Source: DAORHV01 sp964434575
Lineage (GTDB): Bacteria; Patescibacteriota; Gracilibacteria; Peribacterales; Peribacteraceae
DNA length: 46,459 nucleotides
Assembly (NCBI GenBank): GCA_964434575.1
Contig: CAYSWB010000012.1
Location: 1-46,459 of the forward strand
Reading direction: 5' to 3'
The notes beneath the pieces are model-generated. The model was not told where the DNA came from. It saw only the letters and a list, made by a program, of their open reading frames with translations, and did not search any database. Every line of letters starts with the position of its first letter. Positions within the stretch are counted from its first letter, which is position 1. Below, piece after piece: positions 31,533 to 38,936 of this stretch. The position numbers were made by a program, and so were the translations under genes.

Positions 31533-32611
31533 GCTTGCGGCCAGCTGCCTCCCGTCCGCAGCGTCTTCGCCTTGTTCCACGCGTCGTTGCCCACGAACGT
31601 GACGTGACCTATTTTCCTGCCCGGCCGCGGGGACTTGCCGTACAGGTGCACGTGCGCGCCTTCTTGCTTGAGCAAAGGCAGGATGTCCGGCACTACACCG
31701 ATCATGTTCAGCATCGCGGAGGGTGCCACCGTCTTCGTAGAACCAAGCGGCATGCCGCAGACGGCGCGGATGTGGTTTTCGAACTGGCTGCAGACCGCAC
31801 CCTCGATGGTCCAGTGCCCCGAATTGTGAACGCGCGGTGCCATTTCGTTGGCAAGCAGCGTTCCGCCGGCCTCGAAGAATTCGATGCACAGCACCCCCAC
31901 GTATCCAAAGTGTTCCATCAGCTTCGCCGCATAGCCTTCCGCATCGCTTTGGAGTGACGATGCCGCGGGCGCCAGACTTTGGCGCAGGATGCCGCTTTCG
32001 TGCACGTTCTCCGTAAGTGGATAGTGCGCCACGTTCCCTGCCGCGTCGCGTGCGGACACAATCGATAGTTCGCGTGAAAACGCCACGAATTGCTCGGCGA
32101 TGAGAGGGACTTCACCGAGTTGCTGCCACACGCTTTCGGCATCGGCCATGGTGCGCACCACACGCTGACCTTTGCCGTCGTAGCCGCTGCGGCGGGTTTT
32201 CACGACGCACGGCATGCCCACCTCGCGGAGCGCCTTGGCGACATCGCCGGGACCATCGATGGCAGCAAAGCGCGGCGTGGGTATACCGAACCGCACGAAT
32301 GCCTGCTTCTCGGCCAAGCGCTCCTGCGCAACTGCCAAGCAATCCGGCGAGGGATGCACCACGGTTTTCTTTGCCACTTCACGCACGCTGGCATGCGGAA
32401 CGTTTTCAAATTCGTACGTGACCACATCGGCATCCGCCGCAAGCTTCTTCAGGGCAGAGGCGTCATAGAAAGCGGCGCGGATGTGTTCGCCAAGCGCGGC
32501 TGCCGGAGGATGCTCCGCCGGATCAAGAAAACGGAACTGGTGACCGAGCGGAATGCCGGCGAGCGCCAGCATCTGCGCCAACTGGCCGCCGCCGAGTATG
32601 CCGACGATCAT
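31529..32611 (-). CDS. purK: N5-carboxyaminoimidazole ribonucleotide synthase
   Basis: 360 aa, ATP-grasp enzyme. N-terminal GILGGGQLAQMLALAG, then VVTYEFENVP, the ATP-grasp lysines in PCVVKTRRSGYDGKGQ, EQFVAFSRELSIV, and ANEMAPRVHNSGHWTIE with the metal-binding Glu/Asn. It makes N5-CAIR from AIR, bicarbonate and ATP, feeding PurE. The ATG overlaps the purE stop (ATGA), so the two are translationally coupled. Confidence 0.95.
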   Translation of the reverse strand: MIVGILGGGQLAQMLALAGIPLGHQFRFLDPAEHPPAAALGEHIRAAFYDASALKKLAADADVVTYEFENVPHASVREVAKKTVVHPSPDCLAVAQERLAEKQAFVRFGIPTPRFAAIDGPGDVAKALREVGMPCVVKTRRSGYDGKGQRVVRTMADAESVWQQLGEVPLIAEQFVAFSRELSIVSARDAAGNVAHYPLTENVHESGILRQSLAPAASSLQSDAEGYAAKLMEHFGYVGVLCIEFFEAGGTLLANEMAPRVHNSGHWTIEGAVCSQFENHIRAVCGMPLGSTKTVAPSAMLNMIGVVPDILPLLKQEGAHVHLYGKSPRPGRKIGHVTFVGNDAWNKAKTLRTGGSWPQA

Positions 32612-33102
32612 GACTGCTTCGGGGTCGGATTGGTCAGCACGTCGTCGGTCTGCCGCTTGCGGAACTCGGCAAGGGCCTTGTGAATGGCGGGAACCTCGGG
32701 AGCCAGGATGGACGCGGCGAACAGCGCGGCGTTCTTGGCGCCGCTTTCACCGATGGCGAACGTGGCGACGGGAACGCCCGCCGGCATCTGCACGATGGAC
32801 AAGAGCGAATCCATGCCGCTGAGCGCCTTGGATTGCACCGGCACGCCGAGCACCGGCAACTGCGTCTTGGAAGCGCACATGCCCGGCAAGTGCGCGGCAC
32901 CACCGGCGCCGGCGATAATCACTCGCAACCCCCGGCCCTCGGCTTCGGCCGCGAACGAAAACAGCAAATCCGGCGTGCGATGCGCGGATACCACCTTGGT
33001 TTCGTGCGGCACACCCAGCTTCTCCAGCATCTCGGCGGCTTTGGACATGGTGGACCAATCCGACTGCGAGCCCATGATGATGGCGACAAGCGGCTTCGGC
33101 AT
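32608..33102 (-). CDS. purE: N5-carboxyaminoimidazole ribonucleotide mutase
   Basis: 164 aa. IIMGSQSDWSTM (phosphate loop), VVSAHRTPD with the catalytic His, IIAGAGGAAHLPGMCAS and LPVLGVPVQSKALSGMDSLLSIVQMP are the class I PurE signatures. It converts N5-CAIR to CAIR in purine synthesis. First gene of the purEK pair. TAGAAT ends 6 nt before ATG 33102. Confidence 0.95.
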   Translation of the reverse strand: MPKPLVAIIMGSQSDWSTMSKAAEMLEKLGVPHETKVVSAHRTPDLLFSFAAEAEGRGLRVIIAGAGGAAHLPGMCASKTQLPVLGVPVQSKALSGMDSLLSIVQMPAGVPVATFAIGESGAKNAALFAASILAPEVPAIHKALAEFRKRQTDDVLTNPTPKQS

Positions 33103-33108
33103 GGACCG

Positions 33109-33114
33109 ATTCTA
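33109..33114 (-). promoter_or_regulatory. -10 box (TAGAAT) of purEK
   Basis: TAGAAT ends 6 nt before ATG 33102. No PurR-like palindrome is obvious around it. Confidence 0.5.
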
Positions 33115-33208
33115 CATGCTTCTGTCCAAGCATGCACCGCTTTCTTCGTCTGATGGCGGAGCGGGAGGTCTCGCCGTGCAAACCGTACGATGCCCGGATC
33201 ACTGTCGC

Positions 33209-33240
33209 TTGGCTGAACAGACAGCCAAGGATGTGATACT
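33209..33240 (+). promoter_or_regulatory. Operator-like inverted repeat and -10 of the psiE-like gene
   Basis: TTGGCTG (33209-33215) and CAGCCAA (33222-33228) are perfect inverted repeats with a 6-nt spacer. GATACT, preceded by TGT, follows at 33235-33240, ending 11 nt before ATG 33252. The repeat covers the -35 region, as a repressor site would. Confidence 0.5.
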
Positions 33241-33251
33241 GTTGTCCGCGC

Positions 33252-33653
33252 ATGCGAAGTAAAGGCGCACATCTGTGGCATACCGTCATTCTGTACGCCG
33301 AGAAGGTCCTGGCGAGCATCGTGATTCTTGGCGTGATCGTCTACGGAATCGGCAGCGTGCAAGCACTGGTGCAGATGGACTGGTCGCAAAGCGAAACGTT
33401 CTACCAATTCATTTACCGCGTACTGCTGCTCATCATCGGACTGGAGCTGGCACGCATGCTCGTGACCCACAGCATTTCAGCGGTGCTCGAACTCCTGTCG
33501 TTCGTCATCGCCCGCAAAATGCTCAAGCCCGACCTGACATCGGTGGACATCATTCTGAGCGTCCTTGCCTTCGTGGCGCTGGCAACGGCCCGCCATTACG
33601 TCCTGAAGCCAAGCAATGACAGCATGATGCGCAGTGAAAACGCACAAGAGTGA
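33252..33653 (+). CDS. PsiE-like inner membrane protein
   Basis: 133 aa with four hydrophobic helices. The layout and the segment FYQFIYRVLLLIIGLELARML, followed by HSISAVLELLSFVIARKML, resemble the phosphate-starvation-inducible PsiE family, whose function is unknown. The ending VALATARHYVLKP also fits. Lower GC than most of the window. Monocistronic, with an operator-like repeat upstream. Confidence 0.75.
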   Translation: MRSKGAHLWHTVILYAEKVLASIVILGVIVYGIGSVQALVQMDWSQSETFYQFIYRVLLLIIGLELARMLVTHSISAVLELLSFVIARKMLKPDLTSVDIILSVLAFVALATARHYVLKPSNDSMMRSENAQE

Positions 33654-33778
33654 TCCGAATCCCGCCATGCAGAGTGAGAACGGGTCTGCTGACGGTATGT
33701 AGTAAAAAGACTGCCGTGTTTTTGGTGGGCAACCCATGTCGCTTTTTGCTGATTCGGTGGCTTCCGGAAGCCAAACAA
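33654..33778. other. Intergenic region with 16-bp palindrome
   Basis: TGGCTTCCGGAAGCCA at 33758-33773 is a perfect palindrome, 6 nt before the shared 29-bp element. The rest has no recognisable gene. A TTTTT-containing stretch (CGCTTTTTGC) shows no stable stem in front of it, so no terminator is called. Confidence 0.45.
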
Positions 33779-33810
33779 TGTATTGACAATTTTAGTTAAC
33801 ATTGTAGACT
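33779..33810 (+). promoter_or_regulatory. Shared 29-bp element, copy B, with TTGACA promoter
   Basis: This copy (33779-33808) matches the element at 15390-15418 at about 24 positions. It includes TTGACA (33783-33788), and TAGACT follows at 33805-33810 with a 16-bp spacer: a plausible promoter for the LEDR gene 330 nt downstream. Confidence 0.5.
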
Positions 33811-33938
33811 GCTCCGCTGTGCAACCGCCAAAAGGCTTTTGCCCGCACAGGCAACGGCCCTTTCGCAACACCGGCTTCTCTTCAATTGTGTATTCAAATG
33901 ACTGACATCCATACAGACTGAAATCGGCGGGCAGAACA

Positions 33939-34110
33939 CGAGGCCGGCATCTTGCGCATGCATGCGTGCATGAGATGCCTGCCTCGCGACTGCTTACGCC
34001 AAAAAGGCGGTCGCCTGTCGGGTATTTCCAATGTGTTCCCGCGATCAACGCGGGGTCCCTAGTCTCAGCACCTCAGGGTGGGAGACGCACCACCCGTCGG
34101 AAGACGGGAG
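33939..34110 (+). other. Hairpin-rich leader of the second LEDR gene
   Basis: Successive stems: CGAGGC plus GGCATCT pairing with AGATGCC plus GCCTCG (33939-33986, one mismatch, inner loop itself containing CGCATGCATGCG); GCGAC and CGCC pairing with GGCG and GTCGC (about 33985-34013, AAAAA loop); CCCGCG/CGCGGG (34038-34054); CCCGTC/GACGGG (34093-34108), which partly covers the Shine-Dalgarno GGGAGGG at 34106-34112. It could be a regulatory RNA or recombination-site remnants. No known riboswitch class recognised. Confidence 0.5.
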
Positions 34111-34116
34111 GGTACA

Positions 34117-36381
34117 ATGGCGCGATCCACGCGCAGCACCGGCCAGCGCCCGGTGAGTCTGAACCTGGTCCGCTTGGAGGACCGACTGACCCCCCACCAC
34201 GACAACGCGTTCACCCACGTGTTGCCGCAGAACGAGAACTACACGGGTGACCCGGTCCTGATCGACGCGGCCGCGGTGAGCCTCCCCAACGGGGGCCCCA
34301 TCGCGTACACGAACGACGGGACCGGCCGAATCGCGCAAGGGTCGCTGCCCGGCAGCGCCCCGATGCTCCGCATCTTCGACGTGAACGGTACCCTGATCCG
34401 CGAGATCGAGGTGTACGCGGGCACGTTCAAGGGCGGGGTGCGTGTGGACGCCAAGGACGTGACCGGGGACGGGATCGACGACTTCCTGACCTCCCCCGGT
34501 GACGGCGGCGGCCCGCACGTGATCGCGATCGACGGCGCGAGCTACCAGACGATCCTCAGTACGTTCGGCATCGATGACCCGGATTTCCGGGGCGGCGCCT
34601 ACGCCGCCTTCGGGAAGATGGGCAACCAGTTCGTGATCATCACGATCGCCGGCGAAGGGGGTGGCCCCCGCCTGACGATCAAGACCCTGGAAGGCCGCGT
34701 GCTCGTCAACATCTTCGTGTACGCGCCGAACCTCCGCGACGGGGGGACGGTGGACACGGAGGACGTGGACGGCGACGGCTTCGACGACCTGGTGACCGCC
34801 CCCGGCAAGGGCGGGAGCAGCCACATCAAGGTCATCCGGGGCAAGGTTCTGATCGAGACCGGCGGGACCGTGAGCAGCTTCGTGGAGTGGTTCGCCGAGA
34901 ACCCCGCGGAGCGCGCCGGTGCGAACGCCGTGGTCGGCTTGCTGGGTGACCCCTGTGGTGCCCCGCTCGTCATCACGTCGTCGCGCCCCGGCAGCCTCGA
35001 CCCGACGTGGTTCAAGGGGTGGAACCCCTTGAACGGTCAGCTGCTGTTCAGCGGGCAGATCCCCGGTTGGCCCAAGATGGGGGCCTTCGGTGCGATCCGT
35101 TCCGCGCGAACCGCGGCCGACCGGCCGAGCATCTTCATCTCCGCCTGGTTGGAGGGCGGCGACAAGGTGTTCGAGTACCAGCTCCCCGGCTACGACTTCC
35201 AACGGTACGACTGCGACCCCATCGCCGTCGTGCCCCCCGTTCCCCCGCCCCCGCCCCCGCCGACCGCCGACCTGTCCGTCCGCAAGACGGCCAACAAGGC
35301 GACCGCGCAGGTGGGCGAGTCCGTGACCTTCACCGTGTCCGTCACCAACGACGGGCCCAACACGGCGCAGGGGGTGTTCGTGAACGACCCGCTGGTCTCC
35401 GGGTTCAGCTTCCAGTCCGCAACCGCGTCGGCCGGCTCGTACAACGAGACGACCGGACGGTGGGACTTGGGAAGCCTGAACAACGGCGGCTCGGCGACGC
35501 TCACGATCACGGCGACGGTCAGCGCCACGGGCAACCTGACCAACACGGCGACCGCGTCGGCGAGTGTCGGTGACCCCGACCCCTCCGACAACACGGCCTC
35601 CGTGGCGGTGACCGGCACCCCCGTGCCGCCCCCGCCCCCGCCGCCGTTGTCGGCGGACCTGCACGTGACGAAGCAGGTGAACGACAACACGGTCACCGTC
35701 GGTGACACCATCGTGTACACCATCCAGGTGCGCAACGATGGTCCCGACAGCGCGACCAACGTGGTGATCACGGACAACCTGCCCTTCGGCTTCAGCTCCC
35801 AGTCGGTCCAGGCCTCGGTCGGCGCATACAACGCCGTCACCGGGATCTGGAACGTGGGGACGCTGGCCAACGGGCAGGTTGCGACGCTGACCATCACGGG
35901 GACGATCACGACGTCCGGGAACATCGTGAACACGGCGAGTGTTGCGTCCGCGGTCGGTGACCCCGACACGGCCGACAACACCGCCGCGGTGACGGTGACC
36001 GCGACGCCCGCGCCCCCGCCGCTGACGCAGCTCTCCGCGAACGGCCTCTTCTTCCTGGTTGACACCCCGGGAGACGACAAGCCGGTCATGGACGTTGCGG
36101 TCGGCATCGGGCCGGTCACCTTCCAGCGCCTCGTCGTGACGCTCGGGACGGGCCTGTGGACCAACGTGACGGACATCAAGCTGAAGATCCAGGGGGCTCT
36201 GCCCTCGGACCCGACGCTCGGTGCGACGTACACGGTGGACCCCACGGGCACCATCCTGACCATCGACGGGATCGCCTTCCCCATCACCACGCCGTCGGAG
36301 ACCTTCCGACTGACGGCCGACGTGAACGGGGCGGCGGTGCCGCTGCAGGTGACGAGCGTACGCGCGTACGGGCACGCGTAA
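34117..36381 (+). CDS. Exported LEDR protein with Asp-rich repeats and two DUF11 domains (second copy)
   Basis: 754 aa. N-terminus LVRLEDRLTPHH carries the planctomycete LEDR-x-TP signature. Residues 50-380 contain calcium-type repeats (DVTGDGIDDFLTSPGDGGGP, DVDGDGFDDLVTAPGKGGSS), as in FG-GAP/VCBS proteins. Two DUF11 domains follow (TADLSVRKTANKATAQVGES and SADLHVTKQVNDNTVTVGDT), joined by poly-proline linkers. The last 115 residues are homologous by eye to the end of the LEDR protein at 13862-15256. GGG glycine codons are frequent, unlike host genes. ATG 34117 has a strong Shine-Dalgarno. Likely a large surface or extracellular adhesin or matrix protein, probably acquired. Confidence 0.82.
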   Translation: MARSTRSTGQRPVSLNLVRLEDRLTPHHDNAFTHVLPQNENYTGDPVLIDAAAVSLPNGGPIAYTNDGTGRIAQGSLPGSAPMLRIFDVNGTLIREIEVYAGTFKGGVRVDAKDVTGDGIDDFLTSPGDGGGPHVIAIDGASYQTILSTFGIDDPDFRGGAYAAFGKMGNQFVIITIAGEGGGPRLTIKTLEGRVLVNIFVYAPNLRDGGTVDTEDVDGDGFDDLVTAPGKGGSSHIKVIRGKVLIETGGTVSSFVEWFAENPAERAGANAVVGLLGDPCGAPLVITSSRPGSLDPTWFKGWNPLNGQLLFSGQIPGWPKMGAFGAIRSARTAADRPSIFISAWLEGGDKVFEYQLPGYDFQRYDCDPIAVVPPVPPPPPPPTADLSVRKTANKATAQVGESVTFTVSVTNDGPNTAQGVFVNDPLVSGFSFQSATASAGSYNETTGRWDLGSLNNGGSATLTITATVSATGNLTNTATASASVGDPDPSDNTASVAVTGTPVPPPPPPPLSADLHVTKQVNDNTVTVGDTIVYTIQVRNDGPDSATNVVITDNLPFGFSSQSVQASVGAYNAVTGIWNVGTLANGQVATLTITGTITTSGNIVNTASVASAVGDPDTADNTAAVTVTATPAPPPLTQLSANGLFFLVDTPGDDKPVMDVAVGIGPVTFQRLVVTLGTGLWTNVTDIKLKIQGALPSDPTLGATYTVDPTGTILTIDGIAFPITTPSETFRLTADVNGAAVPLQVTSVRAYGHA

Positions 36382-36430
36382 CACACCACCAGAACCTCTA
36401 CCAAAGAGAAGCCGGCGCGAAAGGGCCTTG

Positions 36431-36484
36431 CCAGACGGCGTGAGCCGTCTGGTCAGCCCCTCGTCCCTACCAAGGACGAGGGGC
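36431..36484. terminator. Tandem hairpins between convergent genes
   Basis: CCAGACGGC/GCCGTCTGG (36431-36452, GTGA loop) and GCCCCTCGTCC/GGACGAGGGGC (36456-36484, 7-nt loop) are perfect stems of 9 and 11 bp between convergent stops at 36381 and 36501. T-tails are weak, so efficiency is uncertain. Confidence 0.65.
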
Positions 36485-36500
36485 GCTTCTCTGTGGGCGA

Positions 36501-38471
36501 TTATTCGACCGAGACACCCAGGTCCTCGGTGCCTTCGGAAACTTCCGGAATGAGGAAGCAGCTGTCATCGGCCTCCATGTAGGCTCCCAATTCGCGGAAC
36601 TTCAGGTACTGGTAGATGGCCACCGCGGTTTCCTCGCGCGTCTGCAGGGCGCCGGGGTTGAACATGCCGCCGGAATCCGGATACAAGTCATATGCCTCGG
36701 CCACCGCCGCGCCGGGGGCAAACCAATCCTCGGGCTCCACGTCCTCCGCGCACACCGGCCAGCCGGCCGGCTCCAGACCGCAGGCGCGCATGAGCATGGC
36801 GGTGAATTCGGCGTGGTTCACGGTGTTGCCCGGTCGCACGGTGCCGTCGGGGTTGCCCTGGATGACGCCGTGAGCCATGGCGGCGCGGATGAGCGGCGCG
36901 TACCACTGGGATTCATCGATGTCCGGCGCGCCGCGCGAGGACATTTCCTCCTCGCTCAAGTTGCACGCGCGCAGCAGGAACTTGGCCGTCTGGGCGCGGT
37001 TCAGCGGTTCGTCGCCGTCGAACTCCCCGCTCGGCATGCCGGTGGCGATGTCGCGGCGGTACAACTCCACCGCGGCCTTGCCCTCCGGGCTGCACTGGTC
37101 CACGTCCGGATACGGGTTGTCGTAATCCCCGCACTCCTCCTCGTCCAGCACCGGCTCGTCGAACGACGCCACCGGCACCGGTGCGGCCTCGCCCGTGCAC
37201 TCCTCCTCGAACGCGGAAGCCAGGCGGCGGAAATCCTGCGTTTCGGTGAGACTGGCGTTCTTCAGGCGGGCGAGCTTGGAGCGCATTTCTTTGCATGCAT
37301 CGGCTTCGGCACGGAAATTGTTGCCACGGAAGCAGGTCTTGTAGAACGCAAGCTTCTCGTCATCGGAGTACTCGCCGTCGGCGTACTCCTTGTCCAGGAC
37401 GTCGCTCATGCGGAAGCAGGCGTCATCCGTTTCCTTGTCGTCGGCGTCGCCGAGGCAGCGCTCCTTGAAGGCGGCTTTCGCGGCCTCGCAGCGTTCTTCG
37501 GTCACGTCTTTGGTGGTGCACACTTCATCGATCCGCTTGCGCAGCACCGGGCATACGTCGCCGGAATCCGGGATGTCCTCGGCATGCTCGCAGCTCAGGC
37601 GCACGCAGTCGTTGCGGTCCTGCGTCTTGGCGAGCGTGCCGCCTTTGGCGCGACAAGCCTTCGCCAAACGCTCGTTGTCTTCCATGCTGGGGCACGTCTG
37701 GCTGGGGTTGTCGCAGGCATTCTCGCCGCCGCACTCCCAGTCCACGACGAACGAGTTCAGGCCGCACTTGCCGGTCTCGCGGTTGCAGCGGCCCTTGCAG
37801 TCGTCGGTGGCGTACTTCAGCCAGGTGGAGGACGGCTTGCACGAGGAATCCCCGCCTTCGTCGCGGACGAGTCCGTCATGGCATTCCCACGTCGCCGTGC
37901 GGTAACCGGCCTCCTCGTCGCAGGTACCCTCGGTGCAGTTCAGGCGCCGGCAGACGCCGTCGTTCACGTACTCGGGGACGCCGCCTTTCGCCTTGCAGGC
38001 GAGGGCCTGCTTGTCGAGCTCGTAGTTGGACGGGCACGCCATGCCGCCGGTGCACTGCACCATGAAGCACGAACCGGTCTCGGTATATTCGTAATCCATG
38101 CCGGCCGCCTTGCACTTGGCGATGCGCTCGTTGTTCTGCGCCTCGGTCGGGCACTTGGACGCCTCGGTGCAGCGCACCACGTTGCAGACGCCGTTCCAGA
38201 ACTTCTCGGGCGTCTTGCCGGCGGCGATGCAGCCCAACTTCTGCTCTTCCATCTCGTCGGCGCTCGGACACGTGAAGCCCGGCTCGATGCACTTGGCGCG
38301 CTTGCACTGCATCTCGTCGAGATACGTTTCGTACCGCATGTTGTTGGCCTCGCATTTGCGGATCTCGGTGTCCACGGACGGGCAGCCCCCCACGGGACTC
38401 TCGGCCAGGACGGACGACGCGGAAAGAACCACGGTCGCGGTCAGCGACGCGGCGAGCAGGAATCGGCGCAT
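36501..38471 (-). CDS. Secreted Cys-rich repeat protein with C-terminal SLH domains
   Basis: 656 aa. A clean signal peptide (RRFLLAASLTATVVLSASSV, cleavage after LA) is followed by about five Cys-rich repeats of 40-45 residues with the pattern CP[ST]...C[KI]A[AK]G...C..[VL].C. An acidic helical region with more Cys pairs follows, then three SLH-like motifs at the C-terminus (EFDGDEPLNRAQTAKFLLR, GNPDGTVRPGNTVNHAEF and GGMFNPGALQTREETAV). SLH domains bind cell-wall polymers, so this is a surface-anchored, disulfide-stabilised protein. ATG 38471 is chosen for the signal peptide; the frame runs on upstream through the tRNA only by chance. Confidence 0.82.
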   Translation of the reverse strand: MRRFLLAASLTATVVLSASSVLAESPVGGCPSVDTEIRKCEANNMRYETYLDEMQCKRAKCIEPGFTCPSADEMEEQKLGCIAAGKTPEKFWNGVCNVVRCTEASKCPTEAQNNERIAKCKAAGMDYEYTETGSCFMVQCTGGMACPSNYELDKQALACKAKGGVPEYVNDGVCRRLNCTEGTCDEEAGYRTATWECHDGLVRDEGGDSSCKPSSTWLKYATDDCKGRCNRETGKCGLNSFVVDWECGGENACDNPSQTCPSMEDNERLAKACRAKGGTLAKTQDRNDCVRLSCEHAEDIPDSGDVCPVLRKRIDEVCTTKDVTEERCEAAKAAFKERCLGDADDKETDDACFRMSDVLDKEYADGEYSDDEKLAFYKTCFRGNNFRAEADACKEMRSKLARLKNASLTETQDFRRLASAFEEECTGEAAPVPVASFDEPVLDEEECGDYDNPYPDVDQCSPEGKAAVELYRRDIATGMPSGEFDGDEPLNRAQTAKFLLRACNLSEEEMSSRGAPDIDESQWYAPLIRAAMAHGVIQGNPDGTVRPGNTVNHAEFTAMLMRACGLEPAGWPVCAEDVEPEDWFAPGAAVAEAYDLYPDSGGMFNPGALQTREETAVAIYQYLKFRELGAYMEADDSCFLIPEVSEGTEDLGVSVE

Positions 38472-38551
38472 GACGAAAAAAGGGAAGTGATGGACACCAT
38501 GATGCGAACACGGGCATGCAAAAGCAATTGCGGGGGGCCTCAATCCCCGAT

Positions 38552-38572
38552 CCAATCGTCCGGAACGACTGG
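38552..38572. repeat. Near-palindrome related to that at 4854-4873
   Basis: CCAATCGTCCGG followed by AACGACTGG: the same word as the 4850-4877 palindrome core, with one G to A change and one inserted A. It lies 43 nt upstream of tRNA-Arg. Confidence 0.5.
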
Positions 38573-38614
38573 AAAAGCCCCGGAGCCTGTTGTACCCTTC
38601 GTCCGCTTCATTAT

Positions 38615-38691
38615 GCGCCCGTAGCTCAGCTGGATAGAGCATCAGCTTGCGGAGCTGGGGGTCGTAGGTTCGAATCCTGCCGGGCGCACCA
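38615..38691 (+). tRNA. tRNA-Arg (GCG)
   Basis: Complete cloverleaf with encoded CCA. Acceptor GCGCCCG/CGGGCGC (perfect), D stem GCTC/GAGC, anticodon stem TCAGC/GCTGG with loop TTGCGGA giving anticodon GCG (reads CGC), T stem GTAGG/CCTGC with TTCGAAT loop, discriminator A. Confidence 0.95.
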
Positions 38692-38703
38692 TCTTGAAGT
38701 TCA

Positions 38704-38734
38704 AAGGCATCCTGTATCCCAGGGTGCCTTTTTT
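38704..38734 (+). terminator. Rho-independent terminator after tRNA-Arg
   Basis: AAGGCATCC pairs with GGGTGCCTT (9 bp with one G-T, 9-nt loop), followed by TTTT. It ends exactly where the second tRNA-like sequence starts. Confidence 0.8.
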
Positions 38735-38851
38735 GCGCCCGTAGCTCAGCTGGCCAAGTCCCGCGGAGCGGGACGATCAAAAAAGAACGTCGCGAAGCAT
38801 CAGCTTGCGGAGCTCAAGGGTCTGCAGGTTCGAATCCTGCCGGGCGCACCA
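38735..38851 (+). pseudogene. tRNA-Arg (GCG)-like gene interrupted in the D loop by a hairpin module
   Basis: It starts like the tRNA-Arg at 38615 (identical through GCTCAGCTGG) and ends with an intact anticodon loop TTGCGGA, a perfect T arm GCAGG/CCTGC, a perfect acceptor strand and CCA. Between them, in place of ATAGAG, are about 45 nt: CCAA, hairpin GTCCCGC/GCGGGAC (38758-38774), an A-rich stretch and CGTCGCGAA. The anticodon stem has one mismatch (GCTCA instead of GCTGG). Either a pseudogene, a tRNA needing processing, or a tRNA-like RNA with another job. Confidence 0.65.
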
Positions 38852-38919
38852 TTCTTTGTTTCCCACCCTTGGAAGGACTAAGGTTGGCTTCGCGCAGTGC
38901 AAAAACTCCCGTTTTGTGC

Positions 38920-38925
38920 TACAAT
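38920..38925 (+). promoter_or_regulatory. -10 box (TACAAT) of the 371-aa gene
   Basis: TACAAT in GTGCTACAATAATGGG, ending 11 nt before ATG 38937. Confidence 0.55.
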
Positions 38926-38936
38926 AATGGGATGCT

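Noticed and set aside
36431..36484. Strong bidirectional intrinsic terminator
   Set aside because: The stems are excellent, but neither side has a real T-tract, so it is listed only as a probable terminator.
38472..38780. N-terminal extension of the SLH protein upstream of Met 38471
   Set aside because: The extension translates tRNA sequence (TYDPQLRKLMLYPAELRA) and would bury the clear signal peptide.
38735..38851. Group I intron in tRNA-Arg
   Set aside because: The insert is only about 45 nt and lies in the D loop; group I introns are longer and usually lie in the anticodon loop.
38516..38881. Plus-strand ORF containing an AQLDRASACGAGGRRFESC-type sequence
   Set aside because: This is the well-known translation artefact of a tRNA gene; the region is tRNA-Arg and its interrupted copy.
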